Of a stretch of DNA of 64,000 bases, positions 48,583 through 58,792 are shown in pieces (position 1 is the first letter of the stretch; each line of letters starts with the position of its first letter). The translations under genes and the position numbers were made by a program. Location: the NCBI GenBank assembly GCA_029210085.1, contig JARGPP010000015.1, positions 1-64,000 of the forward strand, given 5' to 3'. The DNA comes from Legionellaceae bacterium. GTDB lineage: Bacteria > Pseudomonadota > Gammaproteobacteria > Legionellales > Legionellaceae. Below the pieces are notes generated by a model. The model saw nothing but the letters and a program-made list of their open reading frames with translations, was not told the origin of the DNA and did not search any database.

Positions 48583-49899
48583 TTATTTGAAGTTTATTAT
48601 TTGAAGTAATGCTTCATGTGCTGTAACTGCTTCATCAACAAGTATTGGGTCAGCTAAGTCATCAAGGCTTAGTTCAGTCCGGTAATGTTTTGAAATATGT
48701 ATTTCAAGGGCATCTAATAAGTCATCTGTAATTAAAATCCCTTGATGCATTGCATTGAGCTCTGCTTCATTGAGCGGTATACGCAGGCGCAGGCAAGCAG
48801 GGCCACCACCGTTTTGCATACTTTGTTTGAGTCCCACATAGTGTACAGTCTGAATTGGGTTGGTCGTATCTGAAATAATATGATGGATGATTTCCTGCAC
48901 CCGTATTGAGTCGTGGCATTCTTGTGGAGCAATTAACGCCATATCGGAGGTATGAGGTAATGTAATTAATTGGGAATTAAATAAGTAGCTTTGAACGGCT
49001 TCTTTGAGGGGGAGTTGTCCTCGGCTAATTTCAATACAGTTAAGCTCAAAATCAGCTTGTTGTTGTAAGTGTTCTAAAACGTATTGTTGATTTAAAAAAG
49101 CATCTTGGTGTATTAAAAAAACAGACTCGTTAGCCAAGGCTATAACATCATTGTGAAATACCCCTGCATCAATGGCTTTAGGGTTTTGTGCTGCAAAAAA
49201 AACTTGGCTGGCTTTTAAAGTATGTTTTTTAGCGATTGCTTCAGAGGCTTCTTTTGTTTGTCGTGCTGGAAAGTGAGAAGGTGTTTCGAGTTGTTGAAAA
49301 GCTTTGCGATCGTAAACAAACAAATGTAAGCCAGGTGAGGCATGATGGCTTGCAAAGCGATTGTGGTTTGCAGCACCTTCGTCGTTATAGTCAGGTGTTT
49401 TGGGGAGTATATCATGATGAACAAAGTATTGGTTATCAGCAAAAAGCATCTCAAGTTGTACTTTTGAGGTATTTGCCTCTTGATGGCGATGTAGGTGATG
49501 GACTAAATTAGCGGCTGTAAAATGGACGCGTTTATCTAAAGTATCAGCACTGGGTGTAACAGTTGCAGCATTGGCAGCCCACATGCTAGATGCTGAGAAA
49601 GCCGCACTTAAAGCGCGTGGGTTTTCTTTTTTTGCTTGATTAAGCTGGTTTCTGATTGAACCTGTAAAACCCAGGCTGTGCAATAGGTGAAGGTTTGGGC
49701 GTAATTGAGGGGGTAAAATAGCTTGTTTGACGCCAAGTTGATGTAAGAGGCGCATTTTTTGAAGGCCCTGCTGTGCAGCAAGCGCTGGATTTGAGCATGT
49801 TTTAGCATGTGACATCGAGGCAGTATTGCCATAAGCAAGCCCTGCATAGTGATGTGTTGGGCCAACCAAGCCATCGAGATTGAGTTCATAGACTGTCAT
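48583..49899 (-). CDS. astB: N-succinylarginine dihydrolase AstB
   Basis: AstB hydrolyses N2-succinylarginine to succinylornithine, CO2 and ammonia in the arginine succinyltransferase pathway. It opens with [22 protein letters not shown], the diagnostic AstB N-terminus, and carries the catalytic Cys in [14 protein letters not shown] and the [10 protein letters not shown] segment. The frame reaches TTG 49911, but ATG 49899 (MTVYELN) fits the family and overlaps the astD stop as ATGA, with GGGAG upstream. astA, astC and astE are not in the window. Confidence 0.95.
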   Translation of the reverse strand: MTVYELNLDGLVGPTHHYAGLAYGNTASMSHAKTCSNPALAAQQGLQKMRLLHQLGVKQAILPPQLRPNLHLLHSLGFTGSIRNQLNQAKKENPRALSAAFSASSMWAANAATVTPSADTLDKRVHFTAANLVHHLHRHQEANTSKVQLEMLFADNQYFVHHDILPKTPDYNDEGAANHNRFASHHASPGLHLFVYDRKAFQQLETPSHFPARQTKEASEAIAKKHTLKASQVFFAAQNPKAIDAGVFHNDVIALANESVFLIHQDAFLNQQYVLEHLQQQADFELNCIEISRGQLPLKEAVQSYLFNSQLITLPHTSDMALIAPQECHDSIRVQEIIHHIISDTTNPIQTVHYVGLKQSMQNGGGPACLRLRIPLNEAELNAMHQGILITDDLLDALEIHISKHYRTELSLDDLADPILVDEAVTAHEALLQIINFK

Positions 49900-51389
49900 G
49901 AGGTCTCCCAATGAATACCGGGAAGTAGGTTGTCGGGCATGTTCAGTGTATCTTCTTCAACGCTTGCAGTGGGGTAAGCCACATAATCTGATGCAAAATA
50001 AGCACTAGGGTGATGGTTACCACTGTAACCAATACCACCAAAAGGCAGAGCGCTTGAAGCACCTGTGGTTGGACGATTCCAATTGATGAGTCCTGCGCGA
50101 ATGGTTTGGTAAAAATATTCGTAGTGCGCTTTATTATCACTCAATAAGCCAGCAGCTAAACCATATCGGGTTTGATTCGCTAGGGTCAGTGCCTCATCAA
50201 AGCTCTCATAATGATAGAGCTGAATCAATGGGCCAAAAATTTCTTCATCGGGTGGGTCATAAACGGCACTCATATCTAAAATGCCTGGCGTAATTAATGC
50301 TGTGTTTTCTTGTATGGTTTGAATGTTTAGAAAAGCATTTGCACCGAGAGCAATTAATTTTTTTTCTGCATTGAACACTTTTAAGGCTTGATTAGGATGA
50401 ATCAGAGGTCCCATAAAAGGTTCGGGTGTATTGTCTGGCGTGTCGATTTGTAAATTTTTTGCTGCTTTAAGTAATTGAGTAAGAAAATATTGTCCGGTTG
50501 ATGTTTTCGGGATGATTAACCGTCGTGCTGAAGTGCAACGTTGGCCTGTGGTTAAAAAAGAAGAGAGTATGGTATTGTAAACAGCAGCATCTATATTTTT
50601 AATGTTGTCATCGATAATCAAAGGATTATTTCCACCCATTTCAAGCGCTAAAAGTACTTCGGGGCGTGTGCTTAGCTGTTGGTGAATGGCGAGGCCAGTC
50701 TGATAGCTGCCCGTAAAACAAACCGCTTGTATGCGCGTTTCTATCAGTGCATGTGCTGTTTCTGCTTGGCCCTGAATGAGGTTGATAACGCCTTTGGGCA
50801 GACCGCTTTCATGCCAACATTGGATGATAAATTCAGCGACAAAAGGGGTGTATTCACTGGGCTTATAAATCACGGTATTGCCAGCCAGTAAGGCGGGTAC
50901 AATATGGCCGTTACTTAAATGGGCTGGAAAATTAAAAGCACCTAAAACAGCAACAATGCCATGAGGCTTGTAACGCAGACAGTGATTGATGCTTTCGGCC
51001 TCAGTGATACACTCTGCTGTGCGTTCGTGGTAGGCATTGATACTGAGTTGTATTTTTTGAATCACAGAGGTTGTTTCAGTTGCAGCCTCCCAAAAAGGCT
51101 TACCGGTCTCAAGAGAAATGAGCCGTGTTAATTGTTCGGCTTTTTTTTGAACACACTGGGCAAATTTCTTGAGATGTACTGCCCGCTCCTCAAGGGGCAG
51201 ACGAGCCCAAGATGTGCCAGCACGTTGGGCTGCTTCAAATGCAGCGGCAACCTCCGGCCCTGTTGCTGTATGTCCCTGCCAAATAGATTGATTATTAGCG
51301 GGGTTTGTGGATACGAAAGGGGTGCCCGAACCGATAACCCAGTGGCCATCAATATAGTGACTACCGGTTGGTTGATGCATTTTTACCAT
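49896..51389 (-). CDS. astD: N-succinylglutamate-semialdehyde dehydrogenase AstD
   Basis: AstD oxidises succinylglutamate semialdehyde with NAD. It shows the ALDH marks [31 protein letters not shown] (in which the NAD-site Lys lies), [20 protein letters not shown] with the catalytic Glu and [11 protein letters not shown] with the nucleophile Cys. The open frame reaches 51422, but ATG 51389 ([15 protein letters not shown]) has GGAGTC at proper spacing. It is coupled to astB by a four-base overlap and starts 11 bases after gspK, so the ast pair may be co-transcribed with the type II secretion operon. Confidence 0.93.
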   Translation of the reverse strand: MVKMHQPTGSHYIDGHWVIGSGTPFVSTNPANNQSIWQGHTATGPEVAAAFEAAQRAGTSWARLPLEERAVHLKKFAQCVQKKAEQLTRLISLETGKPFWEAATETTSVIQKIQLSINAYHERTAECITEAESINHCLRYKPHGIVAVLGAFNFPAHLSNGHIVPALLAGNTVIYKPSEYTPFVAEFIIQCWHESGLPKGVINLIQGQAETAHALIETRIQAVCFTGSYQTGLAIHQQLSTRPEVLLALEMGGNNPLIIDDNIKNIDAAVYNTILSSFLTTGQRCTSARRLIIPKTSTGQYFLTQLLKAAKNLQIDTPDNTPEPFMGPLIHPNQALKVFNAEKKLIALGANAFLNIQTIQENTALITPGILDMSAVYDPPDEEIFGPLIQLYHYESFDEALTLANQTRYGLAAGLLSDNKAHYEYFYQTIRAGLINWNRPTTGASSALPFGGIGYSGNHHPSAYFASDYVAYPTASVEEDTLNMPDNLLPGIHWETS

Positions 51390-51399
51390 GGCAAGACTC

Positions 51400-52308
51400 C
51401 TAGTCTGTATTCCAGGTTTCATGAATCAAATGGACCATATAGGTTCCATTGTTATTTTTTATACGTTGTAGGATACTATAAAGTACGCGTGCTTGTGTGT
51501 CACTTTTGATGTGTCCAACACTTAAAAAATACTCACTTTCAGTGGATACATCATTTTCTTCAATTGATAATTTCCTTAAAATTTGCCTAACGTCTGCGAC
51601 AGAATCGATGCCTTGCTCACCACGCGCTTCCATGAGTTCTTCCATATATTGGACCGCTTCAGGCCCTTGTGTCATGGCCATTAAGAGATCTTCTGATGCT
51701 GTATTTAAGTTGATGCGTGTTTTGCCGGGTAAGGCTGTTAGGTAAGGCATTAATACTTGGAGGTCAGCAGATTCAATATTAGGGATAAGCGATAGCTCAG
51801 AGAGACTGACCATGGGAAGGTGCGCAATAAACGTTGTATTATGTTGCGTTTGGCCGGGTTGATATTCGTTGATCCAGTTTGCAAGAGCGCTGATGAGGGG
51901 GTAACTTTTTTTATCAGCCCCATCTTCAAGGAGGTGTTTGATTAAACGATAAAGTGTCGTTTTTCCCGTTGGGTATTTTAAATTATTTAAATTAAAACGT
52001 GCATTTAAATCGATGATTTCAACTGAAAAATGTAGGTTTGAGAGCGAAGGGAATAAAATTTTCTTTTCAGTATGTGTGGTTTGATTGGGTGTATGACCAA
52101 AGTCTTTGTTTTTTTTCTGACTCAGAAAGTCCATTGCCCAGTAGCGAACAAGTATGCTTTCTCGTTGAAATTGACTGGTCTTAAATAAGAGACGTGTCTC
52201 GTCTAAACTGTTTTTTAACTGCAAAGTTAAGGTGGTTGTTGTAATGGCCACGAGTGTCATGATGAATAGTGCTGAAAGTAATGCGCTGCCTCGTTGATTA
52301 ATCGACAT
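51400..52308 (-). CDS. gspK: Type II secretion minor pseudopilin GspK
   Basis: GspK caps the type II pseudopilus with GspI and GspJ. It has a prepilin leader ([21 protein letters not shown]; Gly-Ser cleavage, and unlike other pseudopilins no Glu at +5), a large soluble domain and the helix-hairpin part [23 protein letters not shown], typical of GspK. The frame reaches GTG 52317; ATG 52308 (MSINQRG) with GGTGG upstream is preferred. It overlaps gspJ. Confidence 0.92.
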   Translation of the reverse strand: MSINQRGSALLSALFIMTLVAITTTTLTLQLKNSLDETRLLFKTSQFQRESILVRYWAMDFLSQKKNKDFGHTPNQTTHTEKKILFPSLSNLHFSVEIIDLNARFNLNNLKYPTGKTTLYRLIKHLLEDGADKKSYPLISALANWINEYQPGQTQHNTTFIAHLPMVSLSELSLIPNIESADLQVLMPYLTALPGKTRINLNTASEDLLMAMTQGPEAVQYMEELMEARGEQGIDSVADVRQILRKLSIEENDVSTESEYFLSVGHIKSDTQARVLYSILQRIKNNNGTYMVHLIHETWNTD

Positions 52309-52888
52309 GCGTACCACCAGGAATAATAAAAATAGGTGCTATTTCACCCAGGTTTTTAATACTTAAATAAAGTTTAAAGGATGAGGGCAATAAAACGTCA
52401 CCACCACGCCACTCATCAGACCAAGTATGACGAGATGACGTGAATGAAAAACCACATTTGTCGAGATGTTCAAGTAAAATTTGTTTTTGGGGTTTATCAC
52501 GGATAAAACCATCAAGCTTTGCCCAACTTTTTCGAACTAATTGATTGTTTTCGCAGCTTAAAGCAACACGCCTTAATGTGCTTTCTGGTGTTTTTTCATT
52601 GGGTCGGACAAACCCACCACGTGTGAATTCAATATTTTGAGCGCTCGCAACAAAAGCCGGTATTTTTTTCATATCATGGTCTCGAATAGCGCGTGCTACT
52701 ATTTGAGCTGCGTCTTGATTAATGCGTGTGATGGCAAGTTGTACGTCACTTAAAGGTGTTATTTGCGCACTTAGTCGTGCTTTGGTATCAAAAGCGCGGC
52801 TGAGTAACCCAACACTTAAAGTACCTATAATTGCAAAGATTGCGAGTGCAATAATGACTTCAATCAGGGTATACCCTTTTATGTTCAT
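52298..52888 (-). CDS. gspJ: Type II secretion minor pseudopilin GspJ
   Basis: The leader MNIKGYTLIEVIIALAIFAIIG has the prepilin cleavage site Gly-Tyr and Glu at +5. The remainder fits GspJ (QLAITRINQDAAQIVARAIRD, then a region around RRVALSCENNQLVRKSW). The 196-residue length is normal. It overlaps gspI by four bases (ATGA) and gspK at the other end. Confidence 0.92.
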   Translation of the reverse strand: MNIKGYTLIEVIIALAIFAIIGTLSVGLLSRAFDTKARLSAQITPLSDVQLAITRINQDAAQIVARAIRDHDMKKIPAFVASAQNIEFTRGGFVRPNEKTPESTLRRVALSCENNQLVRKSWAKLDGFIRDKPQKQILLEHLDKCGFSFTSSRHTWSDEWRGGDVLLPSSFKLYLSIKNLGEIAPIFIIPGGTHVD

Positions 52889-53250
52889 GGGAGCCTCCGA
52901 AAACCAATGAGTGGCTCAGCAAAAGGTCCATTTTGAGAAAGACTTGCAGTTATTGTAAGTTGTTCCACTTTTTTTAAGGGGGTGGCTGTCGCTTTGGCAT
53001 GCCAAAACCATGTGGTGCCAAATACAGTCATTTGCTGCGTGACTTCTTGATTTTTTTCAAGAGGCGCTAAATCCAATTGAATCAAAGTTAAGGCTTGCTG
53101 AGTCACTAAGTGTGCAAGTGTTTTATCTCGTAAGCGTTGTGTGCCTTTAACAGTTTCAGCCGTGGTAACGAGCAGTGCTGTTAGCGCAATACTAATAATA
53201 GCGAGAGCAATTAAAACCTCGATGAGTGTAAAGCCACTTTTTTTATGCAT
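52885..53250 (-). CDS. gspI: Type II secretion minor pseudopilin GspI
   Basis: The leader MHKKSGFTLIEVLIALAIISIA is a canonical class III signal with Gly-Phe and Glu at +5. The 121-residue length and the sequence AHLVTQQALTLIQLDLAP fit GspI. It lies two bases after gspH and is coupled to gspJ. Confidence 0.92.
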   Translation of the reverse strand: MHKKSGFTLIEVLIALAIISIALTALLVTTAETVKGTQRLRDKTLAHLVTQQALTLIQLDLAPLEKNQEVTQQMTVFGTTWFWHAKATATPLKKVEQLTITASLSQNGPFAEPLIGFRRLP

Positions 53251-53252
53251 AT

Positions 53253-53735
53253 TTAGCGGCTTCCATTTATTTTTTTGAGTATGATTGTGCCATTACTTTG
53301 TCCATCAATTTGAATGATAGGCGGTTTTCCAATAGCCCCAAAAGTGAGTGTGAAAGGGGTAATTTCACCCGATGCTTGAATGATAATAAAGTGTTTGTGA
53401 GTCGATGTGTGTCGTTTAAGAGAGGTTTGAATTTTTTGGGGAAAAGTATGCATGCCAAGACCTGATTCGTTTTTATTTTTCCACTGGGCAGGTGGTACAA
53501 AACTAAAGACTTGGTAGCCTGAGGGAAAGATTTGAATGCTGTAAGGGCTTGCTTCTAAAATAGCATGATAACGTATTAAGCGTATTTTTTGTTTGAAACG
53601 CTCAGCTTCAGCCTCAATACGTTGGCTTTCTCCAAAATCGCCAAACGCCATCATGGCCATACTGGCAGTGATGCCAAGAATGACAATCACCACCAAAATT
53701 TCAATTAAGGTAAAGCCGGTGTTATTGGTCCGCAT
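53253..53735 (-). CDS. gspH: Type II secretion minor pseudopilin GspH
   Basis: The prepilin leader MRTNNTGFTLIEILVVIVIL begins at ATG 53735; the frame extends 27 codons further into gspG, but that part has no leader character. The soluble part (QRIEAEAERFKQKIRLIRYHAILEASPYSIQIFPSGYQVF) fits GspH. The 14-base overlap with gspG and GGAA upstream support the start. Confidence 0.9.
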   Translation of the reverse strand: MRTNNTGFTLIEILVVIVILGITASMAMMAFGDFGESQRIEAEAERFKQKIRLIRYHAILEASPYSIQIFPSGYQVFSFVPPAQWKNKNESGLGMHTFPQKIQTSLKRHTSTHKHFIIIQASGEITPFTLTFGAIGKPPIIQIDGQSNGTIILKKINGSR

Positions 53736-54144
53736 TCCAGTTTCCGATTTCGGCATTGATACCGTCACCACCTGCTTGACCATTTGCACCCAATGTAAAG
53801 ATATCAATTTCGCCATGTTGGCCTGGGTTCAAGTAAAGGTAGTCACGACCCCATGGATCTTTAGGCAAACTCTTAAGATATGCTTTCCAATGTTGTGGTG
53901 CAGGCCTTGTGGTTGGTTTTTTAACCAATGCAGGAAGACCTTGGTCCGTTGTTGGATAAAAACCATTATCAAGGCGGTACAGTTCGAGTGCATTTTGTAT
54001 GCCGAGCAAGTCATGCTTTGCTTTAACGGCACGTGCGTCATCAGGACGGCTCATGATTTTAGGGACGACTAAAGAAGCCAAAATACCAAGAATGATCACG
54101 ACGACCATGATCTCGATGAGTGAGAATCCACGTTGTTGCTGCAT
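53722..54144 (-). CDS. gspG: Type II secretion major pseudopilin GspG
   Basis: GspG forms the body of the type II pseudopilus. The leader is QQQRGFSLIEIMVVVIILG, followed by LASLVVPKIMSRPDDARAVKAKHDL and the conserved calcium-site end with PWGRDYLYLNPGQHGEIDIFTLGANGQAGGDG. The 140-residue length is typical. It follows gspF after 35 bases and is the first of the G-H-I-J-K series. Confidence 0.96.
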   Translation of the reverse strand: MQQQRGFSLIEIMVVVIILGILASLVVPKIMSRPDDARAVKAKHDLLGIQNALELYRLDNGFYPTTDQGLPALVKKPTTRPAPQHWKAYLKSLPKDPWGRDYLYLNPGQHGEIDIFTLGANGQAGGDGINAEIGNWNADQ

Positions 54145-54179
54145 GTGTTAAACCTCCTACGGTTTTTTATTAAACTCAG

Positions 54180-55379
54180 CTAATTAACTAATTGTTCCAT
54201 TGAAAAAATAGGTAATAGTGTTGCAAGTACGATAAATAAAATAACGCCTCCCATAAAAAGAATCACTAAAGGCTCAAGCAGGGTTAAGGCTGTATCAATT
54301 AAACGTCGAATCTCGCCATCAAGATATACAGCAGTTCGTTCCATTAAAGGGGCTATTTGACCGCTTTTTTCACCACTAGAAATTAAATGTGTTGCCATGG
54401 GAGTGAAAAAAGTGGTTTCAGCTAACGCTTGGCTAATGGGCATCCCTTCTTTGACACGTATGCTTGCCTGCTCAAATTTTTTACGCATGATAACATGATT
54501 AACAAGGCTAGAGGAAACACGCATGGTCTCGAGCACACTGACACCTGCCGTAAAAAGAATAGCAAAGGTGTGGCTGTAGCGTGCAACATTACTGGTGATA
54601 ATAATATGATTAATGCCAGGAATACGAAGTAAAAGTGTGTGGATACGTGTTTTAAACGTGAGATTTTTTAGTGCTTTTTTAAAGCCAATACCTAATAGGC
54701 ATATCAACAATACAGCATATAAGCCAAATTGTTTAATGCTGTTACTCAACATAATGAGAATGTGTGTCGCCGTTGGGAGTGTTTGCCCGCTATCCGCAAA
54801 GACGCCTACAATTTTAGGAATAACAAATGCCAGTAAAAAGCCAATAATTGCAATTGAAATAAAAAGCATTAAGGTTGGATAAATCATGGCCTGGTGGATT
54901 TTTTGGCGTATCGTTTGTTGATGCTCTGTGTAGTCAGCTAATTTTTCAAGTACGTTATCTAGGCGACCGGTTTGCTCTCCTGCTGAGACAGTTGCACGAT
55001 ATAATTCAGGAAATTGTGCAGGGTATTCATCTAATGCTTGTGCGAGACCATATCCCTCTAACACTTTTGAACGAATACCAATGACCAACTGACGAACAGC
55101 GGTTTTTTGTGATTGTTCACTGACCCCTTGCAGGGCCTCATCAAGCGGTATACCTGCGTTTATGAGGGTTGCCAATTGACGTGTTAAAAGGGTTAAGTCT
55201 TGTGTTTGAAATTGACGACTCCCTGCTGTTTTTTGTTTTTTTTGTGAGAGGGTAACTTGTGTTGGGATGAGGCCTTGCTCACGTAGTAATTGTCTTGCAT
55301 GGCGCGATGAATCAGCCTCAATAATGCCTTTTGAAGGGCTTCCTGAGTTTTTGAGTGCGTGATATTGATAAGCGCCCAT
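54180..55379 (-). CDS. gspF: Type II secretion inner-membrane platform protein GspF
   Basis: GspF is the polytopic platform protein of the type II secretion system. The N-terminus MGAYQYHALKNSGSPSKGIIEADS is characteristic, and two T2SSF domains follow, each with membrane segments (LMLFISIAIIGFLLAFVIPKI, YAVLLICLLGIGF, LVILFMGGVILFIVLATLLPIF) and TRQLATLINAGIPLDEAL and ARYSHTFAILFTAGVSVLETM. At 399 residues the length is normal. It begins the gspF-G-H-I-J-K operon; gspD, gspE, gspC, gspL and gspM are elsewhere, as in Legionella. Confidence 0.95.
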   Translation of the reverse strand: MGAYQYHALKNSGSPSKGIIEADSSRHARQLLREQGLIPTQVTLSQKKQKTAGSRQFQTQDLTLLTRQLATLINAGIPLDEALQGVSEQSQKTAVRQLVIGIRSKVLEGYGLAQALDEYPAQFPELYRATVSAGEQTGRLDNVLEKLADYTEHQQTIRQKIHQAMIYPTLMLFISIAIIGFLLAFVIPKIVGVFADSGQTLPTATHILIMLSNSIKQFGLYAVLLICLLGIGFKKALKNLTFKTRIHTLLLRIPGINHIIITSNVARYSHTFAILFTAGVSVLETMRVSSSLVNHVIMRKKFEQASIRVKEGMPISQALAETTFFTPMATHLISSGEKSGQIAPLMERTAVYLDGEIRRLIDTALTLLEPLVILFMGGVILFIVLATLLPIFSMEQLVN

Positions 55380-55455
55380 AAATACATATTTATTTTATTT
55401 TGAATGAGGGGAGTCTAAACTATTGGGTTTCTTGTGTCATTAAGGTAGACTGAAG

Positions 55456-55467
55456 AACCTTAAGGTT
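55456..55467. promoter_or_regulatory. Palindrome in the gspF-glnA intergenic region
   Basis: AACCTTAAGGTT is a perfect 12-bp dyad about 50 bases upstream of glnA. Just beside it TTGTCT (55466-55471), an 18-base spacer and TATACA (55490-55495) could be a sigma-70 promoter. No sigma-54 type GG/GC promoter was seen for glnA. Role unknown. Confidence 0.4.
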
Positions 55468-55518
55468 GTCTTAATTCTAAGACCATTCTTATACAAGTCA
55501 ATTTTAAGGAGAGCAACG

Positions 55519-56928
55519 ATGGGAAGCAATGTAGTACGTGATGCACTTGAGCATCACCAAGCCAAATTTGTAGATTTACGGTTTTCCGATCTACGCGGAA
55601 AAGAGCAGCATATTACGATTCCAAAAGAAGGGCTTGATGATACTACAATTGAGAATGGCAAAGCAATTGATGGATCTTCTTTTGAAGGATGGCAACAAAT
55701 ACACCAGTCAGATTTAACACTTGTTCCTGACACTTCGACGATTATGCTGGACCCTTTTTATCAAGAAAAAACAATTTTTATTCGTTGTAATGTCGTTAAC
55801 CCTAAAACAAACGAAGGGTATTCTCGTGATCCGCGCTCGATTGCGACGCGTGCCGAAGCTTATTTACGTTCGACTGGAATAGCAGATGAAGCCTACTTTG
55901 GTCCAGAGCCCGAGTTCTTCTTGTTTGATGGGGTGCGTTGGAAAACGGGCATGAGTGGTTCGCTTTATGAGATTGAATCAGAAGAAGCACAGTGGAACTC
56001 CGGCAAAGCGGTTGAAGGGGGGAATATTGGCCACAGACCTCGGATTAAAGGAGGATATTTTCCAGTACCACCGGTTGATTCATCACAAGATATTCGCTCA
56101 ACCATTTCAGAAGTATTGCAATCACTTGGCATGATAGTTGAAGCACATCACCATGAAGTGGCAACAGCCAATCAGTGTGAGGTAGCAACACGTTATAAAA
56201 AATTGCTTGATAAAGCCGATGATATGCAAATTCTTAAATACGTGGTTCATAATGTAGCGCATAATTATGGAAAGACCGCAACGTTTATGCCAAAACCTTT
56301 AGTGGGTGATAACGGTAGTGGGATGCATTGCCACCAATCGCTTGCAAAAGATGGTGTGAATTTGTTTGCAGGTGAGGGATATGGTGGGCTCTCAGAAATG
56401 GCATTGCATTACATTGGAGGTATTATTCATCATGCACGTGCATTAAATGCCATTACCAATGCAACGGTTAATAGTTATAAACGGTTATTGCCTGGGTTTG
56501 AAGCACCTATTTTATTGGCTTACTCTGAGCGTAATCGCTCGGCTTCTATTCGAATTCCACTGGTATTTTCAGCGCAAGCACGTCGTATTGAAGTACGTTT
56601 TCCTGACTCAGCTGCTAATCCATATATTGCGTTTTCAGCGATGATGATGGCCGGTCTTGACGGCATTCAACGCCAATTGCATCCGGGTGATGCGATGGAT
56701 AAAAATTTATATGATTTGCCACCTAAAGAGCTTGATGCAATTCCTCGTGTTGCAGGATCGCTCGAAGAAGCAGTGTCACATTTAAAAAATGATTATGAAT
56801 TTTTATTGCAAGGCGATGTATTTACTCGGGACTTTATTGATGCATATATTGATTTGTGTGAAACAGACATTATGTATTTACGTAGTATGGTTCATCCGGC
56901 TGAGTTTGAATTGTATTATAGCAGTTGA
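55519..56928 (+). CDS. glnA: Glutamine synthetase type I
   Basis: GlnA makes glutamine from glutamate, ammonia and ATP as a dodecamer. The 469-residue protein shows [18 protein letters not shown], the Glu/His ligands in [17 protein letters not shown], the glycine loop [10 protein letters not shown] and the adenylylation site Tyr397 (Tyr398 with Met) in KNLYDLPP, so activity is probably controlled by GlnE. GGAG sits eight bases before the ATG. It is monocistronic, with a strong terminator after it. Confidence 0.97.
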   Translation: MGSNVVRDALEHHQAKFVDLRFSDLRGKEQHITIPKEGLDDTTIENGKAIDGSSFEGWQQIHQSDLTLVPDTSTIMLDPFYQEKTIFIRCNVVNPKTNEGYSRDPRSIATRAEAYLRSTGIADEAYFGPEPEFFLFDGVRWKTGMSGSLYEIESEEAQWNSGKAVEGGNIGHRPRIKGGYFPVPPVDSSQDIRSTISEVLQSLGMIVEAHHHEVATANQCEVATRYKKLLDKADDMQILKYVVHNVAHNYGKTATFMPKPLVGDNGSGMHCHQSLAKDGVNLFAGEGYGGLSEMALHYIGGIIHHARALNAITNATVNSYKRLLPGFEAPILLAYSERNRSASIRIPLVFSAQARRIEVRFPDSAANPYIAFSAMMMAGLDGIQRQLHPGDAMDKNLYDLPPKELDAIPRVAGSLEEAVSHLKNDYEFLLQGDVFTRDFIDAYIDLCETDIMYLRSMVHPAEFELYYSS

Positions 56929-56971
56929 TTTATCTGAGTTAAGTAAAACTGTGGTAAAGATAAAAACATAT

Positions 56972-56999
56972 AAAAAGCCCCATTGGTTGGGGCTTTTTT
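56972..56999 (+). terminator. Rho-independent terminator of glnA
   Basis: AAAAAGCCCC and GGGGCTTTTTT are separated by a seven-base loop; the stem with its A/T flanks is a textbook intrinsic terminator, ending 71 bases after glnA. It may also act on the opposite strand. Confidence 0.93.
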
Positions 57000-57029
57000 G
57001 TGATAGAGTATTTTTTTATGGGAGTTGTA

Positions 57030-58208
57030 ATGAAAGCATTATTAATTGGCTGCGGACAGATGGGGATGACTCATCTTATTAACTTGTTTAATCATGATTT
57101 GATTATGCATGTAACGGTGGTCGATAGAAACTCTGAAGTTGATGCAAACATCATAAATTTACCTCAGAGAAAAGATTACTCTTTTTATCAAGAGCTAGAC
57201 TCTGCCATCAGAGATTTAGATTTAGATAATCTTGGACTTTGTGTTATTGCCAGCAATACCGCTTGTCACAAAGAGCATTTATTGGCCCTTATTTCACAAT
57301 TTAATGGCTTAAAGACCCCTCCTCTAATATTTGTTGAAAAACCTTTAGTGGAAGATCTTCAAGCTTTAGAAGAGATAAAGCCGCTGTTAGACAATTATCC
57401 AGGACATTTATTGGGTGGTTATTTAATCCGACATTCTCCAGCCTCTATTCATGCAGCAAATTATCTGTTCGAACATACGCTAAAAATTAATTCAGTTACA
57501 ATTAATTGGACTAAAAATAGAGCGCCAACTCGACCATCTCCAGGGGTATTGGTTGATGAAACAACCCATGGGCTTGATTTGGTTTTAAATGACTTGATTA
57601 AGCATACTGGATTTTCTGTCTCAGAAAATAACATAGATGTTTTAAGTGTAAAGGGAGCGTTATCGAATAAAGTGGTCGATATACAAAAGCAAAAAGCTCT
57701 TTATGGGACATTAACCCCACAAGTTTTAGCAGATCTTCGTTTTAGGCTTCGAGTGCACGCTTCATTATCTGGAGGAGAAGAAGAACACGAAATATTAGTT
57801 ACAGGACGCTCATCCTTTAATGCAGAAGTGTTTGGACGTTCGATAGAATTAGTGTGTAGTGATAATACGATTATTAGATGTGTATTTGATGATGATAGTC
57901 AAGATAAGCTTGTCATTCTCAAGAACAATGAGGACATATATCGAGAAAGCTTTAGAATGAATAAAGTACAAGCAGAGCTTTATGAAGCAATAGCTTATCA
58001 ATTAACTGCTAATCCTACTCAAAAATCTTCGGCAGCAGGCCTAGAGGACATGGTGAAAAGTATCAACTATGTTGAAATGATAAAACAAAAAATTCAAGCA
58101 ATGCTTCCTTTTATGTCTAAAGATGACACTTTTTCTCCTTGCTTTAAATACAAAAAAACATTTTCAGCAGAAGAAAGTAATGGCGCTTCCTCAGGCCTTG
58201 TTTTATAG
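57030..58208 (+). CDS. Gfo/Idh/MocA-like oxidoreductase
   Basis: The N-terminus MKALLIGCGQMGMTHL is a Rossmann NAD(P) site with GxGxxG-like GCGQMG. LCVIASNTACHKEHLLAL and the catalytic-Lys motif VEKPL follow, as in the Gfo/Idh/MocA family of sugar and related dehydrogenases. The C-terminal half (LLGGYLIRHSPASIHAANYLF) fits a substrate domain. An earlier GTG at 57000 lies in the terminator; ATG 57030 with GGGAG is preferred. At 392 residues it has an extra C-terminal extension (AEESNGASSGLVL) of unknown purpose. It is alone behind glnA's terminator. Confidence 0.7.
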   Translation: MKALLIGCGQMGMTHLINLFNHDLIMHVTVVDRNSEVDANIINLPQRKDYSFYQELDSAIRDLDLDNLGLCVIASNTACHKEHLLALISQFNGLKTPPLIFVEKPLVEDLQALEEIKPLLDNYPGHLLGGYLIRHSPASIHAANYLFEHTLKINSVTINWTKNRAPTRPSPGVLVDETTHGLDLVLNDLIKHTGFSVSENNIDVLSVKGALSNKVVDIQKQKALYGTLTPQVLADLRFRLRVHASLSGGEEEHEILVTGRSSFNAEVFGRSIELVCSDNTIIRCVFDDDSQDKLVILKNNEDIYRESFRMNKVQAELYEAIAYQLTANPTQKSSAAGLEDMVKSINYVEMIKQKIQAMLPFMSKDDTFSPCFKYKKTFSAEESNGASSGLVL

Positions 58209-58406
58209 CGGATTGGTAACACCCCAGGTCCTAGATTAATAGGATTGCAAAGCGAATTGATATGTAAATGCGCACTCTTGTAGTAAGCATTGTTATTGCT
58301 CTTTTCTGGCATTAATTTGTTTTACCCTTAATGGATAGATGGGTATATTACTATCGAGGCATGATTATTTTTAGTGCTATAGTTCAAATTTAAAGCATTT
58401 AAAAAC

Positions 58407-58443
58407 CTTGCCGCTATAGTCATATATACGGCGGGCCTTTTTT
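58407..58443 (+). terminator. Intrinsic-terminator-like hairpin before the 96-residue gene
   Basis: CTTGCCG (58407-58413) pairs with CGGCGGG (58429-58435), allowing two G-U pairs, and is followed by CC and six T. It lies just 22 bases ahead of the next ATG and 200 bases after the previous stop, so it may end the oxidoreductase transcript or act as an attenuator. Confidence 0.5.
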
Positions 58444-58464
58444 AGGGCTCTATAAGGGGGATGT

Positions 58465-58755
58465 ATGGAAATTATTTTTGATGGTCGACATGATGGGGAT
58501 GAAGCATCAGAAAGCTTGACTCATATTCTTAAATTATTCAAAGAGCGTTATCAAATTGGTCAGTTCCGTGAGATGCATCTGTCACTCACATTGGTTGATG
58601 ATAAAGGGGAAGATGTTGAGTTGATTGATAGCCAAACAAATCAGCCCTTTCGTGTGTTTGAGGTGTATCGAACTCAAAAAGCATATGCTTTTTCAAAAGG
58701 CGTAAGACATCCTAGTCTAAAATTAGTGGTTGACAACACCGCCAAAAAACAGTGA
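58465..58755 (+). CDS. Hypothetical 96-residue protein
   Basis: I do not recognise this protein. It is small, acidic in the first half (MEIIFDGRHDGDEASESL), then alternates beta-like stretches (MHLSLTLVDDKGEDVELI; FRVFEVYRTQKAYAF) and ends basic (NTAKKQ). A strong AAGGGGG ribosome binding site lies four bases before the ATG. No signal peptide or membrane segment. It overlaps the promoter region of the next large gene and might act with it. A terminator-like hairpin lies directly upstream. Confidence 0.65.
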   Translation: MEIIFDGRHDGDEASESLTHILKLFKERYQIGQFREMHLSLTLVDDKGEDVELIDSQTNQPFRVFEVYRTQKAYAFSKGVRHPSLKLVVDNTAKKQ

Positions 58756-58761
58756 TATAAT
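58753..58761 (+). promoter_or_regulatory. Extended -10 promoter of the 962-residue gene
   Basis: TGATATAAT is an extended -10 element (TGn plus perfect TATAAT). A TTGACA lies 20 bases upstream, a spacing longer than usual. The site is inside the end of the 96-residue gene, 32 bases before ATG 58793, so the large gene can be transcribed on its own. Confidence 0.65.
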
Positions 58762-58792
58762 CAATCAAGTTTATTTATTCAAGGACGAATGG

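Noticed and set aside
55380-55518. A sigma-54 promoter for glnA
   Set aside because: No GG-N10-GC pair with the expected flanks is present; a sigma-70-like site was recorded instead.
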